From the NCBI RefSeq assembly GCF_018446385.1, contig NC_056000.1, forward strand, positions 30,458,011 to 30,522,010: a DNA stretch of 64,000 nt. Direction: 5' to 3'. The translations under genes and the position numbers were made by a program. Every line of letters starts with the position of its first letter. Within the stretch, counting starts at the first letter, position 1. The notes below the pieces were generated by a model. It saw only the letters and a program-made list of their open reading frames with translations. It was not told the origin of the DNA and ran no database searches. This stretch comes from Zingiber officinale. Its lineage: Eukaryota > Streptophyta > Magnoliopsida > Zingiberales > Zingiberaceae. This document shows, piece by piece, positions 22,926 through 34,359 of this stretch.

Positions 22926-24257
22926 ATTAGGGTGCATTGTTAGTTCACCACGAACAACCAATGCTTGGTTGTGTGCGTTTGTATCCTGATAAATAAACGA
23001 TCCGAGAGAACCTCGAAACACAGCCGAAGGTGGGACGAATCTGTTTCAAGGAAATTGCGTTAAGTATAAGTCTCGGTATCTTACTCGTCGAATTCTCTTC
23101 CCAACTCGGCGATCGACTTCTGATTCTGCTACACACTACATCAACTCCGCAACTTAAACCACCGGAAGCTTTGCAGAATCAGCTCCGTAGGAAGCTTAAG
23201 ATTATCTACTTAGGTCATCTCAACCGATAAATTAAAATTGATTTTACATCATTTCAATTCAATTAATTTTCTAAAATCTCTGATAACTTGTTCATCAATA
23301 TACACCATCTTTTACTTTCATTTTAGTGTATTGAAATCAGACTGAGAGGCCTCCTAGCAAATGAAACTAAAGAGGCGTCGTATCTTTAATTCTACTTAGC
23401 ACAGATTATTCACCAACTAAACTTTGTGATTTTTTTGTTCTTCTTTATAGTTTGATGTGTCAAAAATCCACCACCTTGCTGGATGTTCAACTAGGAGCCT
23501 CCTTTAGAGATGAAGATGACCTTGCACGAAAATAACACGTCAGAGGATGTTAGAGTTATCCAACGAAGTCCTCCGATGCTAAAGTTACTCTGATCAAGTT
23601 ATGATAAGTAAAGAAATAATTAATGGAAGAAGAAATGGGAGATTAGGTTCATATACTTGTACCACCATTGGCTCCTTATATATGGTTGGCTAATGTTGTT
23701 GGGCCCTAGAGGTTATGGGTTGGAACACTATCGAATTATAAAGGGTCACGACTAGTTATGATCTGGATTTGTGAGGACCATGTCCAATTATAATTCATAA
23801 TTGCAAGAATCATACATAATTATGGTCTATACTCTATATATATTAGGTACATGGCTCACACCTATAAGGATTATGTCCTATTATGATACTTTCGTACTGT
23901 TCCTCTGTTTTCACATATTGCCTTCTCCCACCATAAATCCAGCCAAAAAGGAACGAAATACTATTACTGTCGGCTTAATACACTTCTCTGAAACTTTAGC
24001 AGAACTAGATACAGGACTAGATATCAGGACATTGCCAATGAATACATTCATATCTCAAGTAACCTAATTATAGGAAGATCACTTCCTGTCTCACTAGGAT
24101 CCATTTTTTTCTTTGCCTTCAACAATCATGTACAGAGTCTTCTACAGCAAATGTTTGAACTTTTAATTAGGAGAGTAACTTACGGCACAGAAACAAAGCC
24201 TCACAAGCAACCAAATTATCCTCGTCATCTCCATCAATTAGTTTCTCGATCAAAGCA
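22926..24257. other. Intergenic, no gene seen
   Basis: This stretch has no long frame with recognisable protein similarity and no clear repeat. It lies between the Tekay LTR and the CLE gene and probably includes sequence downstream of that gene. Confidence 0.5.
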
Positions 24258-24506
24258 TCAGCAACGATTGTGGATGGGATCGGATCCTCTTCGAACTCTT
24301 CGCTTGCAAGCTGCGTTGGGGTCCAATGGAGATGGCCCAGCAGCTGCATTCTTCCTTGCATCGAGCTTATCAGAGGAGACTTCAGTGTCTCTCAGGTAGC
24401 GCGCCTTCGTGATCGTTTTCATCTCAGGCTCTTCCTTCCACCCACGCACCTTCTCTGACTTGCAAGCTAATAACAGGCCAAAGCAAAGAAGCACGAGGAG
24501 CCTCAT
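24258..24506 (-). CDS. CLE45: CLE45-type CLAVATA3/ESR-related peptide precursor
   Basis: This is a single-exon gene of 82 aa. I start at the inner Met (24506), because the protein then opens MRLLVLLCFGLLLAC, a good secretion signal; the upstream ATG at 24578 would bury it. A variable middle part (about 25-65) follows. The conserved CLE dodecapeptide RRVRRGSDPIHN is at residues 69-80, with only two residues after it. That dodecapeptide is identical to the one I know for Arabidopsis CLE45. CLE peptides are cut out, secreted and sensed by leucine-rich receptor kinases; CLE45 acts in protophloem and root growth through BAM-type receptors. The gene sits alone among transposons. Length and layout are normal. 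A start at 24578 is the only real alternative. Confidence 0.88.
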   Translation of the reverse strand: MRLLVLLCFGLLLACKSEKVRGWKEEPEMKTITKARYLRDTEVSSDKLDARKNAAAGPSPLDPNAACKRRVRRGSDPIHNRC

Positions 24507-24560
24507 TGTTGCCAAACAGATAAGGGACTTCTTGGTTGGAACTAAAGTCAGATTCCTGTA

Positions 24561-24566
24561 CTTATA
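24561..24566 (-). promoter_or_regulatory. Possible TATA box of CLE gene
   Basis: TATAAG on the minus strand lies 55-60 bases upstream of the chosen ATG, leaving a short leader. If used, transcription would start downstream of the alternative ATG at 24578, supporting the inner start. Confidence 0.4.
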
Positions 24567-26085
24567 CTCCTCTCTCATACAAGGTGAAGGTATATGGTTT
24601 TATTTAAGATTCACCTCAATCATATTGCTGCAACTGAAGCTGATTTAAGGCTGTTTTAGAAGGTTCTGTCAGGCATGGCAACACACTCCATGCTAAGTAT
24701 CTTTCAATTGGTTCCCTTGTCCCTTGTCGATTCCTCTAAGCAACCACTAAAGAAAAGACTCTCTTTATCTTTTCTGCGATCGCCTGAGCTTTAGAAATTC
24801 CCATTAAAAGCAAGGATTCGAGGAAGCTCTCTTATCCATGCACCCAAGATCAATGTTATTTACTTGGCATTTTGTGCTAAATTACTTTTCTTTTATGATT
24901 TTATTTTCCTTCTTCAAAGAAAGCGAGGTAGCCTAACTCAAGTATCGAGCATCAGGTGTTTTGTTAACTACTTTTTTTTTTAAAGAAAGAAAAACCTTTG
25001 AAATAAAGCAAAAGAGCAACAGCGGAAGTAGCTGCTTTCACAGCCCACAATGCAGTTAAATATTTTGAACGGATCGCAGCTTCAGCAACATGTAAATTTA
25101 TATCCATTATACAGAAATTCCTGCTTTAATTTGAAATATTTTTTGAAGGTGATGAACTGCAACAACTTTGCAATCGGAATCTTTCATCGTTGTTCAACTT
25201 TTGTTCTTGGATTTACACAAGTTAAATGTGTCAAACTAAATATATATAGAGAGAAGTAGGATAGTCTGTTGATCAAGCTTAGACATCAATTCATTAGTTT
25301 GGTTAGAGAAAACCAAGTTGGGAATTAAAGAGCTCAAGTTAAAATATGAGTTGTAATTAGGTATAGTTATACATGAGATTAATTAGGGTTATAAATAAGT
25401 AAAGTTTCATGTTGTTTAAGTTTGTTTGATCAACGTACTGAATCTAAAATAAGTTAAATCTTTGAAATAGTTGTTTAAATTTAATTATTTTTTTATGAGC
25501 TTGAATTTAATTCAAAGAGCTTAATTAATTTAAATGTTATTAAATTCTCAATTTAAACTAATTTAATTATTTAAAATTTTTATATTTTAAAACTAGTTTG
25601 GTTGGTTAATGAGTTTGATATTATAACTTGTTTGTTCATTTTAAGAAGTTTATTTATTTGTAAGTTTGGTAAGAGTTTTATTAATAAAAATAGTTTATAA
25701 ATTTCATATATTGTTCCCAAACAATATACTATTTTTATTTTTGGAATATTAATGGATTGAACATGTATATGTGTAAAATTATTCATTTAATTTAATAAGT
25801 TATACAAATTTATTTATTTAATTCATCATGTATAATAAATAAATTTGTATTAAATTTGATCATGAACAATATTGGATCTCTTATACTTTATAAGGATTAT
25901 TAGGAGGCGGCCTTTAAGTTCACCAAAGAGGTAATGAATGATTAGGGCCAATTTATGCCAAAGCGACAAGAACTATAAAGGCAATAAGAACATATCAAGA
26001 TGGTAAGGATAAAACTAAGACCTCAATCCATCTAATCCTCTCCAAAAACGATGAAGAAGACTAGCTAGAAATGTAATTCTTTAGT
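24567..26085. other. AT-rich intergenic, no gene seen
   Basis: Apart from the CLE promoter at the left end, this stretch is AT-rich with short frames only. No recognisable protein, RNA or LTR is visible. Confidence 0.5.
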
Positions 26086-26900
26086 TGATCGTGTGAGGAT
26101 TCCGTCCCAATCTATAATACAAAAAATATCAGTACCGAGCCAGGGAAGGGGTTCTCGGCGTTGATCCTCTGACACTCAAATCAGTCACCAGAATTGTGGA
26201 AAGATGACGGAGCAATGTAGTAATAGTGAGAGCAAGAGCACAAATAACGTATATCACCTACTTCTGCTGGTGCATGGACCCCCCCCCCCCTCCCCTACAG
26301 TATGCGACGTACACGTTTCTCAAGATTCATCACGTTTTCCTAACTGTTCTATAAAAAGACCTATCAAAAAAGTGTCTTTGATACTATACTTTAACAAGGC
26401 ATACAAATCTCTAATATAACAATATAAGCTTTTGTCGTACGATTTACCTGTTAACCATGTCTTGTTGTCAGCGACATTATCTCTCAAGGGATAGTACGAG
26501 ATATGGGAGGGGTCCCACTGCTTGGCTGAATGGGGGAGCCGCTTAGCCGGGATTCCCTGCCTAATAGATCTCAATTGCTCTTCTCCATAGTACTTCGGTT
26601 CGGCAGATTATTTCTTGACCGACCGGACATGCGCTCTGGTTGGCATAATATTCCCTTGGTCGGTTGTGAGCATCTAATGTTCTTTCCGTAGTAACCCTAG
26701 CCAGACACGTTCTACTCATATAAGCCACCTTGTTGATCAGACCCTTCAGGCCCAATCGGCAGTTGACACCAACTTCCGCTCGGTCGACTTTGGTGGGTCC
26801 ATTGGTTCTCTAGCGTTGACTGTCTTGACTTTGACCTCCATGTTGGCTGCTAGTCATGTCTTTGACTTATACTTGATAGGCACCTTTTACCACCATATCA
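26086..26900 (-). repeat. 3' LTR of Tat copy B
   Basis: On the minus strand it begins TGATATGG after the purine tract and ends CACGATCA, about 815 bp. Segments match copy A's LTR, for example the GGGAAGGGGTT block. It contains a pure C run of about 14 at 26279-26292. The far end is less certain than in copy A. Confidence 0.65.
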
Positions 26901-26903
26901 TAA

Positions 26904-26918
26904 GCCTTCCCCTCAAGT
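26904..26918 (-). other. Polypurine tract of Tat copy B
   Basis: The minus strand reads GACTTGAGGGGAAGG and is preceded by GACTA as in copy A; it ends three bases before the LTR start. Confidence 0.7.
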
Positions 26919-27117
26919 CTAGTCGAAGGAGACTGTAAATCCGACTGACTAAACTGTTGGTGCAATATCCCTAGGTCAAGGTTTCGATGTTTGACAATAC
27001 ATGAAGATTACAGATGCAATCGTTCAATTGGGGAGATTGTTGATACAATTCCCCTCTAGTCACCAGTTAGATGTGAAGAAGAGTCAAGTAGGTCAAAGGG
27101 TTGACCGGATACTTGAC

Positions 27118-27720
27118 TGGGAAAGTCCTAACTGGAAGTTAAGCAGGTGAAAGTCCTGGTGAGTAAAGCCAGACAGTTGGGAAATCCTGATAAGTGAAGC
27201 CAGGTGAAAGACCTAGTGAGTGAAGCTAGGCAGGTGAAAGTCCCGGTGAGTGATGCTGGGCAGTGGAAAAATCCTAGTGAGTGAAGCTAGGTGAAAGTCC
27301 TGATGAGTGAAGGCAGGCAGATGAAAAGTCCTAGTGAGTGAAGCTAGGTAGATGGAAAGACCTGGTGAGTGAAGCCAGGCACGTTGAGATTCATGTGGGT
27401 TAAGGTTGACCAGACACCTGGTGTTAGGAAGCCCAAGTAGATCAAAGGATTGACCGGATACTTGGCACGAGGAAATCCAGATGGGTTAAGGGTGACCAGA
27501 TATCTGGTGGAAGTCCAAGTGGGTCATGGAGGATCAGACACTTAGCATGAGACGGTAAGTCCAAGTGGGTCAAGGTTGACCAGACACTTGACACGAAGAG
27601 AAAAGTCCAAGTGGGTCAAAGGATTGATCGGACACTTGGTGAAGAAGTCCCAGCAGGTCAAGGTTGACCGGATTCTAGGTACGAGGAGTTCCAACAGGTC
27701 ATGATTGATCGGATATTGGA
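27118..27720 (+). repeat. Two families of short tandem repeats in the LTR-like region
   Basis: From 27118 to about 27380 some eight units of 30-40 bp share GAAAGTCCTGGTGAGTGAAG and CCAGGCAG. From about 27390 to 27720 another eight or so units share CAAGTGGGTCAAGGTTGACC and AGACACTTG. Both are irregular and diverged. Such arrays are typical of the U3 of some monocot Copia LTRs. Confidence 0.85.
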
Positions 27721-27762
27721 ATTGGGGATCCTAGACTTAATTTAAGCAAGTCAAAGGGAGGT

Positions 27763-28128
27763 CAATCGATCAACCAATCGATTGGACTGTAGTCCAATCA
27801 ATCATTCGATCGATTGGCTGTGTGCGCAAATGAAGGATGGCCCAATCGATCAGTCGATCGAATGGGAGCTTATATCGCGCAAACAGAATGCTTCCCAATC
27901 GATCAATCGATCGATTGGGCACCGCCAATTGATTCATCGATCGATTGGGGGTTGTTTCTCGCACGTGGATGCGAGGGAGGCTGAATCGATCTGCTGATCA
28001 ATTCAAGCCTCTCCAATTGATCAGCCGATCGATTAGAATGTGACTGTTGCGCAGGTAGCGAGCGATAGACGACTAGGATGGCGCGAATCTGATGTGGCAA
28101 TCGATTGGGAGTATACCCAATCGATTGA
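27763..28128 (+). repeat. Array of AATCGATC / GATCGATT palindromes (cluster A)
   Basis: About seven inverted pairs occur at 27763-27785, 27794-27817, 27841-27866, 27894-27919, 27925-27948, 27983-28003 and 28011-28037. The typical form is CCAATCGATC, 3-4 bases, CGATCGATTGG. A spaced direct pair of CAATCGATTG-type sites follows at 28098-28128. The array ends about 20 bases before a TATA box. Confidence 0.9.
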
Positions 28129-28147
28129 GAGCCACAGAAGTGTGAAG

Positions 28148-28154
28148 TATATAG
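28148..28154 (+). promoter_or_regulatory. TATA box downstream of palindrome cluster A
   Basis: TATATAG lies just after the last palindromic site and about 400 bases before the gag-like frame, as expected for an LTR promoter. Confidence 0.5.
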
Positions 28155-28555
28155 TCATTGGCGAGCTTCTTCTCCGTAGTGTTTTTCCCCGACACACACG
28201 ATTCTCTCCGACAATCTTTCCACCAGTTCTTGAAGCTTCTTGGGATTAAGTGCTGGTGCACTTCCAAGAGTCAAGAGGTGATCTACATCAACAAGAGCAA
28301 GCAAGGAAAGGGTTTTATTTACACACTTGTGTATTTTCTTCTTGTTTGAGTGCATCTTGTTGTGAGGAGATTGTATAAGGTTTCTTCACCTCCGGTAGTT
28401 ACCGAAAAGGAGAGTTTTCTTAGTGGATGTATGTGTGAGGGTCGGATCCTTGGATTAGTCACCTCTTCTTGAGGTGGATACCAAGTAAATCATAGCGAGG
28501 TCGCTCTTCACCAGAATCATCGTCGAAAGGGGTAACAAACTAGAAGGAGAAGAAG

Positions 28556-30340
28556 TTGAAGCAAATTTCAACAATTCAAGTGACTTCATCAAAGGCTCAA
28601 CGTCAAGATGGAATTTCGAGATGGACTCGGATTCGACACAAGGGTGCCTCCACCATTCATATCAACAAGTTTCGAGCTTTGGAAATTAAGGATCAAAAAT
28701 TTCTTCATGATGGAAAAAAGCAATGGTTTGCTCTAATGGAAGATTTCCAAGCTCCAACAAATTCAAAAGGCAAAATTCTCAAGAAGAGCAAGTGGAGCCA
28801 AGAGAAAATCCAAAGATGTGAGACCAACGATAAAGTGACCAAGCTATTGGTTAATCTATTGCCAAGCAACATCTTGGAGCAAGTTGGAGAATTTGAAGAC
28901 ACCAAGGAGTTATGAAGTAAATTGATTAAAACCCATGAGGTTTTTCCTCCACTGTACCAAATCAAGAGAAATCCAAAGAGGACAACTCATTGGATCAAGA
29001 AGGAGAGGAGTCTGAAGTTGAGAGATGCTCAACATCGGAAGAAGAAGAATAAGAAGCTTCATCCTCTACAAAATGCAAAGAAAAAGGCAAGGAGAGAGTA
29101 TACTCCTTAATACATGTAAATGAAGATGATGATAATGAAGCTTCCACCTCTAGGATTGAGGGGGAGTATAGATCATTGACTCTGGAGCGAGAAGAAGCCT
29201 CTACCTCCAGATCAAGGGAATAAAAAGGAGATGGTGTCACCCCTACAAGCAAAGAAGGTATAACTATTTTAATTTTAAATAATAAAAGTCACATTATATG
29301 CTTTGGGTGTAGGGAAAAAGGACACTACAAGAGTAGGTGTCCAAAATTGGCCAAGAAGAAAGGTCAAGTGGCATCTAAGGGCAAGGAGATGCCCAAGGAG
29401 ACCGATCTTATGACAAAGAAGAGCAAGGAACACATTGTGTATTTCTTGTGTCATCAAAAAAAACATTATCGGAGTCAATGTCCAAAGGGAAAGAAATCGG
29501 TCAAAGTCAAGGGAGGAAGCTCAAGTCAAGGGGGAGCTCTCAAGAGCAAACCCAAAATATCATTTATTGAGCACATCCCTTTAAATAATGATAAAAAGTA
29601 TGGTAGAAATAGTTTATATCATTTTAATGCTATTTATCATGAAAATAGGAGACATGATAGAATTAAGGAAAATTATGTAGCATGCTAAAACCATTCAACC
29701 TAAAGTTAGAATGGTAGATAACAAATTAGGCAATAATTCAAAAGGTTTTAAATATATGTCTAAGAAAAAGAAAAATCAAGGCTTTAGTGAAAACTCTAAG
29801 GTTGAGAAGTTATGGAAAGAAAATCAAGTCTTCAGGTCAAGACTTGATAAATTAGAGATGACCCTTAGAAAATCACAAATGAAACACAAGGGTCCAAGAA
29901 TCATAATATAGGTTTAGGACAACAAGGATTATCCAATGGTCATAGAGGTTTGTGACATAAACTTAAAACCAAGAAGGATGTAGTCTCTTATCATAGGGTT
30001 CCAAATAGTTATGGAACCAACTTTAGGCTTAGGGATCAAGTCAAAGATACAAGGGAAGTTATCCCTAAAAGTATTTTTGTCAAGACCAATGTGACTAAGA
30101 CTTCTAAGAAGTCAAAGAAAGTCACCAAGAAGGTCACAAGGAAGCTATCCCTAGAGTTGACCTAGAGAAGGTGACCAAGGCTTCAAACAAGTCTAAAAAG
30201 GTCATTAGGAAGGTATCTAGGGAAGTTATCTCTAGTGAGTACCTAGAGCATCCAAGGAGTACCAATAGATTTTGAGTTCCGATGAGCATATTCTCTACAC
30301 CCTAGATGGGTTTAGGGAGTGTCAACTCTAAATGGGTAGG
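28556..30340 (+). pseudogene. Degenerate Copia gag with zinc knuckles
   Basis: The first frame contains KQWFALMEDFQAP and, across a stop at 28915, a segment like SKLIKTHE, as in UBN2-type gag. Further on there is a clear knuckle CFGCREKGHYKSRC (29299-29340) and a damaged second one, YFLCHQKKHYRSQC, where the first Cys appears replaced by Tyr. Lys-rich and coiled-coil parts follow (29711-29911). Near 30230-30340 a segment resembling EYLEHPRSTNRF and WVGWLT marks the usual gag/pol boundary. No protease, integrase or RT follows. Several stops and frame changes make it non-functional. Confidence 0.75.
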
Positions 30341-31438
30341 GTGGTTAACCCAACCTTGATAAAGTTGGCACTTGGAGGCATTTTCAAGGTTTATGTTAAC
30401 CTTTACAAATGAAAAAGATTAATTGATTACTCTTTGGAAGAGTAAAATGTGTCAAAATTTGAGGAATTGAACTTAATTTTAATTGGCACAAATAAAAAGG
30501 GGTAAAGGAAATGCCAAGTTGGGTTTTAGCATTTTCTTGAGAAAATATGGACAATCTAGGATCAATTTTAGGTTTAGTTAAGGATTAAGGACACTTAGAT
30601 AGGTTATCTAGGTATATTTTATCTATGCTACATTGTCATGCTTTGTTTGCCCAACATATGTCATGACATTATATTTTACATTCATGTTTATTATGAAAAA
30701 TATAAAAATACCATGTCACATGTCATACATATATCATGTAGCAATAGTATATTTTCTTTTGAAAATTGTTTCTTTTTTATATATGTCATAAATCATCATG
30801 AATGATTTTTAATTTCTTGCAATTAAGGACAATGACATTTACTAACAAGTGACATCCTATGTGGATGTTCAAAATTTCTAAAATACCTAGATAGATATGC
30901 ATGATCCCTAGTTTATGTCAAAAATAAAATCTACATCTTACAAAGATTATAAGATGACTTGTATGTATTTTAGTATACATTAGATACAAGTGAGATGTTA
31001 GGATAATAAACAAGACTCAAGATGTTAATTTAGTGTATCTATTTGAGTTTTGATTTTATCAAAACACATAGTTATGTGTACTCCAATAATTGGAAAAGCT
31101 AATGTACAAGTCATGTACATTGAGCCCAAAGAATATGGTTGGAAATTAGTTTTGAAAAAATTTTAAATATACTTTGGAAAACTTTGGTGAAGGCTATCTT
31201 TTGATAGCAATCATCATTGAAAAGTTAGACACAAACTTGGAAGAAACATTGAAGTTTTTGTAAGTTTCTAAGTTTGTGTCAATCTTTGAAAATAAGATGT
31301 ATTTTCTTATAAAACTATTTTTCTATGATAGCATATACCCTAAATAATGTTTATAAGAGTTTTCATGATTTTAATTTTGTATAATTTTTAGGGTATTTCT
31401 GAATTTCACTGAAATTGGATTTTAGGAAATCAGACCTC
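30341..31438. other. Non-coding 3' part of the inserted element
   Basis: AT-rich sequence with no long frame. I see no copy of the 27118-27720 repeats here, so the element does not have a complete second LTR equal to its left end. Confidence 0.5.
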
Positions 31439-31579
31439 CAATCGATCGGGCGATCGATTGGATTATCTCAATCGATCGGGCGATCGATTGAGACGGGTAT
31501 TGTCATGAGCAAAAACTCACTGAATCGATCATCCGATCGATTCAACATTGCCTGGATCGATCAGTGGATCGATTCAACA
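31439..31579 (+). repeat. Array of AATCGATC / GATCGATT palindromes (cluster B)
   Basis: Four inverted pairs occur at about 31439-31462, 31468-31492, 31523-31546 and 31555-31579, of the same type as cluster A. A TATAAAT follows about 30 bases later. Confidence 0.9.
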
Positions 31580-31611
31580 TAGCTGACGTCCTCCCAATTT
31601 CTAGAAGACTG

Positions 31612-31618
31612 TATAAAT
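31612..31618 (+). promoter_or_regulatory. TATA box downstream of palindrome cluster B
   Basis: TATAAAT lies about 33 bases after the last palindrome, the same arrangement as cluster A with TATATAG. It may drive transcripts toward the Tat antisense gene; that is inference. Confidence 0.4.
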
Positions 31619-32007
31619 CTCTAGTCATTATTACTGAGCATGCTGCCCATGCCTTTTAATTAAACCTCATTAATACATCCCTGTCGTCAACCGCCATATG
31701 TCTCGCTCTCTGTCGTCGCACGCTTGACGACAGGCGGATATCCGCAATTGATGTGACAAGCATCATTTCAAATTCCACGGCCAGATCTTGGCTCCATTTT
31801 TTGTAACCCTCGATCGAACGGCTTAGAGCGGTCGTCCACTGAGTTTATAAGCCCTTATTCATGGTCATTTTTGTGCTTCATCGCCTGTCTCCTTTGCATA
31901 CGCATTCTGCCGATTCCCTTCTTCCTCATCATCACCGGCGATATTTCTCAATAAGTTTCCTCTTTCCCTCTCTCGTCACGTCCTTGATCTTCTTCTCTCT
32001 ATTTTCT

Positions 32008-33538
32008 ATGGTCGCATCTCCTCAGCCTCCAGAATCTATCCCCAAGCTTTGGGATACTTCTACCGGGTCCAAGTTTAACGGGGATGAAATCAATCAGATG
32101 AAACTTACCTATCATTTTCCCCTGATTATCAAATTGTGATCCCCTCTGCTTATGACCAACCTCATTTACCTCCTGATGGTTTTTTGCCCTTTTTTAAGGA
32201 CTAGTTTTGTGCTGGCCTCCGCTTTCCCGTTCATCATTTCTCCTCCGTCGTGTGTAAATATTTTCATATTTCCCTGCACCAACTAGTGCCCAACTCCTTT
32301 AGGTTGTTGTGCAGGGTGGTCGTGCTATTCCGTCTGTACGACATCCCTTTAGTACCTCGGGTGTTCCACTACTTTTATTATCCTAAGTTGTCCGAACCGA
32401 GAACCTTTCTGTTCCAAACCCGAGTGGGTGTTGTCTTCTTTGATAAAATGTCGTCCTCCAATAAGTATTAGAAGGAACATTATTTTTTTATTCATTTTCC
32501 CGCTCAATCCATCTTTCCGACCGGTTGGCAGATAGAAGTGATGAAGGCTCCATCGCTCAGAAGATATCGAGGTCAATCAGACTACCTTTAAGCAGCCTCT
32601 AGTCTAGCCTGTCAGAAGTACCATATACACCGATTGATATTAGAGAGTGTCTTATATGTGTTCGGACTAAGTCCAATCCGAACACGGTTGCCCTTTATCC
32701 TAGGTATGTCCTTTTTCTTCTTCCCATCCTTGAATCTAACTAATTTATTTTCATTTTTTGCAGCTCAACGCAAAGATTAACACCAAAGGTGTTACCAACC
32801 TGGAAAGTCAGGGCCTATTGTCGATTGACCAATCTAACAATCTGACCAGTGAAGTTGGAGGAAGCCACGCATCGGCTAGCGAGGCTAGAGGAAACCAGAC
32901 GGTGGCTAATGATGCAACGGTCACCACAGCTGAACTCCCTCCCGAGCGGCCATTAATGGCACCGATCGTGGTACCTTCGGAGTCGGCCACCTCGGGTGAG
33001 CCATTAATCTAATGACGCAAGAGGCATCGGGGGGAAGCTTCATCCTGTTCGGCTAACTCTGCACTACGAACTCCTAACCTTACTGTCTTGCGTTTGCACT
33101 CCGAGCAAGGTGAGACCTAATTTCCCGCCTTTCCCGAGCGGGAAGTGACCGCGATTCCCACTTCTATGTTAACCGACCAGACAACCTCGTTGTTCATGCT
33201 ATCGTCGGGGACCATATGCGCGCAGCCCGTCGCATACGCGTCACCCCAGTCATCCTTGCCAGCCGCCCAGGAGTCCACTATCTGCTCCTCCCCTATGCCC
33301 AAGTCACGAGGACAGGCCACTTCTGAGCCATCATGTCCGAGCGATCGTAGGAACTTAACGACCATCATTCACCTACCAATGGACGAGTGGCGTCATCCTG
33401 CCGACGTTGAGTCGCGCTCCCAAAACAACAGATCAAGATTCAAGGACCGCTAGCACAAGTCTGAGCTAATGCTCAAGCCTGCGCGGCGACCATTTCTCCT
33501 GAAGAACTCGCATACGGATATACTTAGAAGTCCACTAG

Positions 33539-33578
<40 letters not shown>

Positions 33579-34359
33579 CATTATATTTGCTTGTGTATTT
33601 CCCGATTGACACTCTTTAACCTATTTTTATTATAGTTCTAGGTTGAAAGTCTGGTTATGTGCCAAAGGTTGGCCTTCTTGGAGCATGAGCTACAACAACT
33701 GCGCGCTACAAGCGGACCATCAGAAGCCTCCCGAGAAAGAGCTTACAGCGGAGGTGGCTCGGTTAAAGGCCGACCTGGAAAGGAGCTCTGAGCAACTAAT
33801 GGACTTTAAGTGAGCGCTCAACGCAGAGCGGAGCAGGAATAACGATCAGGCCTTACAAATTGAGTGGCTTACCAAGCAAGCTAATATTTTTGAGGCTAAG
33901 ATCAACTCTGCCACTGCCAAGAAGCTCCACGCCATCGAAGACTTAGACATCAAAAACATTGAGGCTCAGGTTTTGACTCAAAACCTCAAGGAGGCAAAGG
34001 CTGCTATGGCGACTGAATGGGATAGTCGATCTGTAGAGCAAGTGGTTATGAAGCTCTAGATTAACGATAAAGATACCGAGATGGCTTTATTGAAAGCTGA
34101 ATTGGAGGCATCCCGAGCGTCCTTCAAGACGTATCAAGAGGAAGAGCCTGGACGATTTGAAGTTTTCAACAACAACTATCTCTGTTTTGACCCTTTTAAT
34201 GACAAGCTCAAGGATCGAGCTCTTCGCCTCTTCAACATTGGCATTGATGGGACTCTCCAACAGCTGAAGGACGGCGACTATCTTTCTCATGTACTGACCA
34301 ACAAGATTATAAATAGGGAGAAGCTCACCGAGTCACTGTTGGACGATGTGCTTGACTAG
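32008..34359 (+). pseudogene. Tat antisense accessory gene, copy B
   Basis: The start at 32008 gives MVASPQPPESIPKLWDTS. Exon 1 runs to 32703 but is broken by frameshifts and stops; conserved parts include LVPNSFRLLCRVVVLF, GVVFFDKMSSSNKY and, in another frame, YVFGLSPIRTRLP. Intron 1 is 32704-32763 (GTATGT ... TTTTGCAG). Exon 2 (32764-33539) is Pro/Ser/Thr-rich. Intron 2 is 33540-33635 and holds a TA microsatellite. Exon 3 to 34359 is a Leu/Glu/Lys-rich coiled coil ending LLDDVLD, with a few stops. Both introns coincide with those of copy A. The gene runs against the element's own transcript. Confidence 0.7.
33540..33575 (+). repeat. (TA)n microsatellite within intron 2 of the accessory gene
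   Basis: About 18 TA units lie directly after the intron donor. Copy A's intron 2 (70 bp) lacks them, which explains the longer intron here. Confidence 0.95.

Larger units (their letters stand above)
26955..31650 (+). mobile_element. Gag-only Copia-like element inserted in Tat copy B
   Basis: The left end TGTTGGTGCAATATCC abruptly interrupts Tat sequence, which before it matches copy A around 12000-12030. After about 31660 the sequence matches copy A again (near 11840). Inside are a long repeat-rich LTR-like region with palindromes and TATA box (to about 28500), a degenerate gag with zinc knuckles (28556-30340) and a non-coding 3' part with a second palindrome cluster and TATA box. No pol is found. 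TAAAC at 26950-26954 and again at 31661-31665 may be the target duplication, but the right boundary does not end in CA and I have not resolved it. Confidence 0.6.

Noticed and set aside
27770-28100. Frames reading as Ser/Ile/Asp/Arg-rich repeats on both strands
   Set aside because: They are translations of the AATCGATC palindromes, which read similarly on both strands.
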